NCBI GenBank assembly: GCA_028673005.1
Contig: CM054117.1
Location: 32,646,561 to 32,710,560 of the forward strand
Direction: 5' to 3'
Length of the DNA stretch: 64,000 nucleotides
Source: Tanypteryx hageni
Taxonomy: Eukaryota; Arthropoda; Insecta; Odonata; Petaluridae
This document shows, piece by piece, positions 52,401 to 61,400 of the stretch. The position numbers were made by a program, and so were the translations under genes. Under the pieces are notes generated by a model, which was given only the letters and a program-made list of their open reading frames with translations, was not told the origin of the DNA and made no database searches. Numbering within the stretch: the stretch's first letter is position 1; each line of letters begins with the position of its first letter.

Positions 52401-55400
52401 TTTATATCTTGGTGTATGGTGATTTTTGGATTTTTGCAAACACCGACAACTCATACAGTAAAAGTTTTTTTGAATGGCACCCTTTCCACCAGGCAAACTT
52501 GCACGACCAGCACCTGTGATGTGTTTGTGTTCCCTAATCTGCCTATAGATTTTCACATATTAGTCACTGACTCGGATAACAGCATCTGTTGCTTTATGAT
52601 GTTCCTTAGTCCATTCCATGGTGACGATAAAGTAAAATTTGTGCCATAGTTACTAAATATAATTTTGAAGCACTATATGCCACCTCATAATGAACCAAAA
52701 ACCATGAGTAAGGCCACAAGTAGCAGAGGAAAATAAACTATCGATATATTTCAATAGTAAAACAAATAAACTTGAAACTTCAATATCTAGAACATTAGTG
52801 CATTAATCTCTCATTGTAAATGTGCCAAAGGAGCTGTTGGCAGTTAGGAGTTGGAGATGAGCAGCGATTAAAAAGCGAATGATAAAGGGAGCTCGAATTC
52901 ACGGAGGTAGGAGATTAATAGCTTTTAAGTTAGAATGCCCACAAAATTCCCATTGAACACAGACACATGCAATCGCTATCATGAACACTTCAAAAAATAT
53001 TGGGGTGGCTTAAAAACATGTATTTCCGCTTTGATATCGAATAAAACTTTTTTCATGAAAATAAATAAATTTCACTATGTGATACTGTCACTGGTTTCTA
53101 TTATGGTGTATTAAATCACACAATATCACTTATGTAGGCGCTGTGTCACCGTCATGACATAATTACGGGTCCGACCGCCATAAGTAATAACATGGGTGGT
53201 AATTGATGACTGCCATAAGTGCCGATTAAATCTGTATCTGGCAACATTTAAAGAAAATATCATGGTGTTATTATAGTTAAATATAACATTTTAGATAAAC
53301 TTAATTCATGAAAGTAAATAGGAATAATCTAAAACATAAATAATTGCTTCAGACTTGTATAGCTAAATGTGCTCTACATGCACTTGGCAATCCTATTAAT
53401 TAGACTGTCACAATGCACCACACACATTGCATGTACAGACACCCCTTACTGATAGTACTTACTTAAACTTAAGTGCAACATGAGATTTTAATTCCTAATA
53501 AACGGTATCATTTTGATTGATACAGCAATACATAACTTCTTCTATTATACTATCCATTTTTTTCCTTCCTCCACTAGTTGTGGCCATTTAGTAACCAAGC
53601 TTATAAACACTATGTTTCTCTTTTCCTGTCACCTTCAGTTTTTCCTCATTTTTTCCATGGGTTGTGGACTGAAATGATGTGCTGCTGCTCAGAGTCCATG
53701 CATTTCTGCATATTGAATCACCTCAACTTGTAGTGTAGGCATATCTTTTCACTCTTTTAGCCATTGCAATCTCAATACACATAACATTCTTGATATTTAT
53801 AAAAATTTTATGGCATCTGTTGGAATTCTAATGTTCTGTGTCATTAATCATGGTATTCAACATGCTCATTAGGAACTAAAACATATGACTAACATCACAA
53901 ACGCACCAAAATTATAATCACTGTGAGTGGACAAGTAGTAAAGTGCAGTAATGAAATGCATCATTGGCATTCATGTTGCATAACAATTTAGTTTGTATAT
54001 TGACAATTTTTTCACTATTAATAATTAACCCTGCAGCACTCGCGCAGGGCGCTGTGGACATCCCAGGCACATTTTATGAGAGGGTTCTTTTCCTTTGGCC
54101 CCTCCCCTATAGTAGCTGGAATGGCATTTGTGTGGAACCTTCTCTGCTAAAAAATCTTAGTATTCTGCTGTTATTCTCTTTGAGTTCATACATTTTTTCT
54201 AATCACTTTTTTCCTTTGTGTGGATGTTATTCACGTTTAATTGTGAACTAATTATTTTTATTTATGGCACTGGTGTTAACATAATTCATAATCACCTTTC
54301 AACAGTTTTTTCACTGATTGACATCTCTCAAGGTTTGTAATAACTTTTTCTTTCTAATCACAATATCAAGCTTTCAGATTATTTTTTAAGTTTATAGCAT
54401 AAAATGAAATTTTTAAATATTTATATTGATTTATTTACCACATAGAAGTCAACTTTTCATTATGAGGGAGACGTAGAGAAGATTGCTCTCCTTTTGAATG
54501 AATGAAGCATCTAGCGCAAGTCCCGATGTTCTCATGCATGCAAGTCAAGTTTGCCAGAGCATGTTGCGGAAAACAGTGATTTCTCATATGTACAAAAGTT
54601 ATTCTCATTCTATTGGGCAATTGTCAGTTTTGTTTACAGCACTGACGTTACTATGAATATATTCTGACCATATTTCAACTGTGACCTCACCTACTGACAT
54701 CTGAAAAGTATCCTAAAAATAATCTCGAACTTTTTCTAACAGATATATATTTATAATCCTAAATCGTCTTGTATTCACTACAGTTAACTTATAAATAATC
54801 ACAAATAGTTAAAAAAGCACACCAAGTAATTTATCAAATAATGACGATAAATTTGTTTTAACAAAAATACTTGTAGGGTGTCAGGAACACCCTACGCGAG
54901 TGCTGACGTATGAAAAATTCGTGCGAGTGCCGCAGAGTTAATAATGTATTTTTAAATGTTTTTGAAAATTATTTTAACTTAGTCTTTCTTATTCGAAAAA
55001 TAATTTACTGCAATCATAACAAGGATATTTGTGGATTCTTTCCAAATCTTGGTTTCCATATTTATTATATGTAAAATTACCATTACAAATCTAAAATTCC
55101 TCCTTTTGAATCATTTTTTATTCCATCTATTATTTTTTACTAATTTTCCAATGTTGTAAGTTTGTCTGTCAACAATTAAATTTAAAAATGTAATGCATAA
55201 GAAATTTTTCGTAATACAAATTTGGGACTTGAACCAAAGAATACAGAAAAGAATAAAATTCATTTTCTTACCATCAATTTCCAAATATGATTGTGCATGA
55301 AAGCCAAACCAAATTATAGAAAATTTTACTGATTTTTCATAATGAAATCATTATGAAATATCTTTGGAATAATTTTATGATGCTTCAATATGAGAGAGAG

Positions 55401-58400
55401 AGAGAGGAAGGAAGAAAGAAAGGAAGGAGAAAGAGAGGAGTGAGAGAAAATTAAATGTTCCATAAATTCAAAATAGTTTTGGGCATATAAGAATTCTATA
55501 GCATAATGTATTTCTTTGTCATAAAATTTCTATTAGCCCAAAACTATTTTTACTCTCTGGAACACTCAATTTTGTGAATTTAAGATCCATTGATTACTTT
55601 TTAGTGCATATAAAAGTTAGTTTCATTAATATTTCATTTCCATTTTATTTTTACTTAATACTTAATTCACGCATACCCGTTATATTTGGCGGGCAATTAC
55701 GCTAGTAGTATTGGAAAATACACTTTTCTGCCCATCTAATACTCTTACCACCTTCCACAAAAATAAATTGGTCATAGAAACATAACTTGAAAATATTAGG
55801 TGTGCAAGAAGCTGTATACCCTCATTTTTCTAAACACACTAGATTCATCACATATGATATAAGTTCACTGACTTATAAACAAATAATTAATAAAAATGTA
55901 TATTTGAAAATTATAACTGAAAACAAGATTTTTTGACTGCTTCAGGGAAAAACATTTATAACCAACAAAACATAATACATGCCATTTGTTTTTTAAGACT
56001 AAAAGCATGTTAACTCATATCAGTACTAGCATACTCTTTCTCACATGAAGATGGAATTCTATTTATTAAAAAAATTGAGTAAACAAAACCTTCCAAATTT
56101 TGGTAATTTAGTTTAGTTTGATAAAATAAGTGGTAATCAAAAATTTATTTATGTAACTATTTTAAAATTATTTTAGGTTAGTTCTAATAAGTTTAATTTA
56201 TAGAGCATAAACACCTACAGTTTGTCTGTACCTCAATATTAGGTGGAAAAGATGATTCGATCTGAGAGCATCAATGAGTCAATACTGCATTAGGTTAATA
56301 CATTTCATTTTTAATCAAAATAAAGAAAATTTAATTTTGCAATTAATAAATTTTTGAGCTAGTTTACCATGGATTTCAGTTCCTTTTGTAATAAAAGTAA
56401 ACTTTCTTCTTTTGACCATATAAATATTAAGGTGTTGGGTTTGTAGATAATTTTCTGATCATTGAAATCTAATATATTTTTAATGGCGAGTTGAAAATAT
56501 CCTTAACTATTTCCAAATTTAATAAAATGGATAGAAAAATATTTCCTGAAATCCAATCTGTGCTTTAATGACACACACTGACCATCCTAAAACCTATAAT
56601 GGTTCATACAGTACAAGTGATAATAAATTGGTTGAAATTGAACTTGACTCATTCACATTTATTATTACTCCCATTAAATGAATACTGACTCAATGATATA
56701 CTAATAAAGACTAGAGTTTGATAAATCTAATATATTTTTAATCAGTAAAAACAATAAAAAATTAAAATCTACCAATAACTAAGTGTTCAAAACTTTTCTT
56801 AATGTAAAATACCAATAGATGGAATTTATTTCCTACAGATTGACAGCATTCAAGAATAATTATGGCATGACCTCAAAAATGGAAAATATTTGAAAAATGG
56901 AAAGAAACATATTGCTAAGCATACATTTAAAGTTTCAAGATACAATAAAAGCCCATTCTACTGGAACCCATTCTACTGGCATCTGTTCTACAGGCAAATT
57001 TGCTCTAATGGCATCTTCAGTGCAGTAATGTTTCCATACTATGTGCTGCCATAGTCGTGACCGATATTGCATATGATTAAACTCGTATTATGTGTAGTGA
57101 TCATTACAACTGGTTATTTTTACAACCAATTGTTAGTTGACAAAAACAATCGGTATTTTAGACAAAAGTTTCCATTCATTTTGTAAAAGGGGAAGGGAAA
57201 TGTGTGTTTAAATCAACTACTGCTGTATAATTTTTCTGATGAGATTCAGATTTAATTTCAATTAAATGCTAAATTAATTATCAATTTTCTTAAAACTGTG
57301 AACACTTTAGTTATTAACAAAAAATGAATGAAAAGTAGATGATGCAAAGGCCTCCATTTTTTTATTCTGCAACATTTTAACTCCTGTTATTCAATCAGCA
57401 TTTATAAAAATCGGCAAAGAACCAGATCTTAAAAATTAATCAATTTCCTTTTGAAAATTCAAAAAACTAACCTAATATTCTTTCCGAATTTTATGTACCT
57501 ACGAGGGGAGGTCCAAAAGTTCGCATTCTAACAATGAAGGGGTGGTGGTAAAAATATAAATCCCATATTATTTTTCTGTTTATTCTCCCTTAACATCAAC
57601 ACACTTTTTACATCTTCATTCCAGCAACTTAATCCCTTCCAAAAAACAGTTCTCCTCCTTGCCTGCAAAATGGGCATTCACAGTTCCCTTGAGGGCTTCG
57701 TCGTCCGAAAAATATCTTCCTCTCGAGTCATTCTTCAGATTTGTGAACAGATAATAATCACTGGGAGCCAAGTCCGGGCTGTAGGGGGTGGTTGACAACC
57801 TTGAACCCGCAGGATGCCAGGACGGCCACAGCTTTTTGGAACCTATGAACCGGCGCATTGTCGTGCAGCAGCAGCACCCCTTTGGTCAGCAAATCCCACC
57901 TTTTCTCCTTGATTGCCTCTCTCAGACACCTCAGGATGTCCATGTAGTATTCTCCAGTGATGTTGACGCCCTTCTCCTTGAAGTCCATCAGAGAGATTCC
58001 CCTCGCATCCCAGAAAATGGTTGCCATGACCTTTCCTGCTGACGCCGTGGCCTTGAACTATTTTTGATGTTCTGAGCCTTTGCGATGACACTGCTTTGAT
58101 TGTTCCTTGGATTCAGGATCATAATGATGGACCCATGTCTCATTTCCAGTAACAATTCGATTGAAAACAGCCATTGGGTCGCCACTGCACAAATTGAAAA
58201 ACTCCCGACAGGATTTCACTCACTCCCTTTTCTGGATAGCTGACAGGTTTCTCAGTACCCACTGAGCAGAGACCTTTGACATGCCGAGATGGCCATGAAG
58301 TACCTGAAGCAATGTTGTTTTGGACACTCCCACCATTGCTGATATCTGTTTCTTCTTAAATCTTCCATCCATCATCACCAACTCCTCGATTTTCCTCGCA

Positions 58401-61400
58401 ATGTCATCGGATGTTGCTTCCACTGGCCAACCTGAGCGAGGGTCATCCTCCAATGACTCCCTACCCCATTTAAACAACTTGGACCATTTGTTTATAGTGG
58501 TTTTAGAAGGCAAAGCTTTCCCATACATAGCCAGCATCCGATCATGAATTTCAGACAGAGATTGTCCCTCCTTGGTGAGAAACTTGATAACTGCCCGGTG
58601 CTTGATGTTTGCCATGATTCCAAAAATCAACAACTGCACCCAATGAAATTCCAACCTTGACGAAACAATAGTACACTCGATAATGAAACCTAGTATTGTT
58701 GTTATTGAAAGATGCGACTACAAGATGGTGGCCGATAACAGTGCTGCCATTTTTGTAGCCAAGTTAGAACAAGAACTTTTGGACCTCCCTTCATATGTAT
58801 ATAATTTAATGCCATTTTGATTACGATTATTAATAATTACCATACTAATAACATCTATATAGGTATATAATTCTGTAAATGGAATTTTTGTAATTGAATT
58901 TGTGAGCGAATGTAAACTCCGATTAACATGTACGACCACTCAATTGTAAACCTTATGTTGTCGTGAAGCCGGGAAAATTATTGAAAGTAAAAAAATGTTA
59001 CATACAATTACATATGTAACAATAAATTCTATAAACAGTATTTTTTAAATTGAATTTGTAAGCAAATGGAAGCTCCAATTAACATGTATGACCACTCATA
59101 TTGATCAAAATGGTTATGCACGTGGCAAAAAAGTTGCAGAAGAAAATGGACTAGTTGAGCATATGTATCGTTATTACGTATGGATTCCATTTATTATCTA
59201 TCCCATTATATTAAAAAATCATCTTGCACTTAAGTTTAAGTAGGTACTATTAGTAAAGGGTATCTATATGTGCGACATGTGCGGCACAATCCGACAGCTT
59301 TAATAAATATGACTGCCAATTTCACGCAGGTCACATTTAGCTATACAAGTCTCGAAGCAATTATTTATGTTTTAGATCATCGCCATTCATTTTACGAATG
59401 AACTTTATCTAAAATGTTATATTTAACTGTTATCACGCGGTAATATTTTCTGTAAATGTTGCTGGATATGGACTTAATCACGTCTGGAAATGATACATGA
59501 CCCCTCTTAAATGCCTTGGTGAACCAAAATTCATTTTTTACTGAAAAATCTTCTAAAAAACCAGGGTGCATCTTATACCCTTATATGCTGATAAATGCGA
59601 AATTTCATTTTTGTATTTAAAAAAATTCTTACTGACGTTTTTCCTGAAGTAAATATTACTAAGCATTTGTATTATTCACAATAATTTTATTCCATTTGTT
59701 TAGACTTAAACTTGCCTATCCTAGAATTAATTATTTTTTAAAATAAATTTTTACTTAGGCAACTCGAGTATTTTACATAATTCTTTTTGGTACCTTGTAG
59801 CATTTGCTGCAGCAGGCCACTAGTGCTGATATATTTCAATAGGTAAAAACAAATGAATTCAGAAAGTCTTGAATGTTTGGTTTGTACAGCAAAGTTTACT
59901 TTATTGCAGAAAAAAGTTCTAAATAACGTGTAAATTAAGAATGTAAAATGGATATATATTTTGCTAAAATACCATTACTTGATAGTTACTTGAAGAGGAG
60001 TTGGACAGCCATGACTGTCCCACTCCCCGAACATCTAATAAAAATTGCTGCAAACTACCAAACAAAAATCATTCCATAACATGCAATTTTGCATATTACA
60101 GAATGTTGCAATAATTTACCCCTACTAGCCAACAGGATGAAACCTAAGGCGTGTGATACTGCCCGCAAAATATAACAATATTTAGAAGAAAAGAGGTAAT
60201 GGTTTCCCACAGCTGCAAGAACTTATTATTTAACTTACACATATATTCTCATTATTCCAACATTTTACAGGAATTTAGGCTAGTATAGAAAGGAATAGTA
60301 AATAAAAAAGATATGAAACAAACCTAATTTATACTGCAAGTTAGCACTTGTTTTTTATAGTTGTTGCCATTGCAATAAATATAATATGGTGAGCTATTCA
60401 CTATAATGACACATTCATTTTAGCGGCATGAGATTGGTCCCGTGGGTGCCAGTAGTTTTACTGTATATATAAAAATATAACAATACTCAACATGATTTTC
60501 TTGCATACACATCAAACAGGAAATATATCAAAACTGAGTGAAGATCACGAAACATTTTTTAGATTAAAACAAATACTTAAAGCAGAAACTACAGGCACAC
60601 CCAAAGTTACCTAAGCCTCCATTTACGTAAGAAGCCCTATAAATTATACCAAAAAAAAAAATGCCTACGTTAGCGGTTTTCATAAGCAAGCTCAAACTAA
60701 ATCTATATGTATGTGTGCAGAGAAAGAACGCAAGGTGTGAGTTGTAATGCAATATCCCCGCTTTGCTATTCAGCCAATGTTGTCATTCTAGCAAATTTTT
60801 AGCAATATGTAGCGAATTTGGTTTCGAATTATGCATGAAAAAAGACCACAATGACTAGTCACTAATCTAACGAATCAATGAAACAATCTACCTAATTCTA
60901 GCGACTGGCTACAATTGCAGCATATATTTGCACTCATATGAATACAATAATAGATTGCATTGTTGTTACATGTCTGTGTGGTAGTGTGGTTTCTCCCGAT
61001 CCCTTCAGTCTTCTTCGGATCATTGACGTGGGTGCTTGATCTCTTGTTCCCTTTTGCACAAATTAACAGAAGTGTGGCCCTTGTAATCATCACTGATAGC
61101 ATTTTGTATTTAGCTTTTTAGTGAACAACTCTTTCAGAAATTCCCCTTCAACGATTAAAGTGACTTTCCCATAACTGCATAATACATAAATGGCTTGAAT
61201 TTCCTTTTTTGTTAGCATGGAAATTAACAGCTTGACAAAATTGACATTCTATGATTTGTATACCAAGAAAATGTCTATTGGATGCTGCGAAAGCAAACTG
61301 CACTTAGTAAAAACTGACGTTTCACCTTGCATAATATATTATTGATTTACATCGAGAATTCATTTATTCATCTTTCAATTCACACACCATTAGTCTTCAT

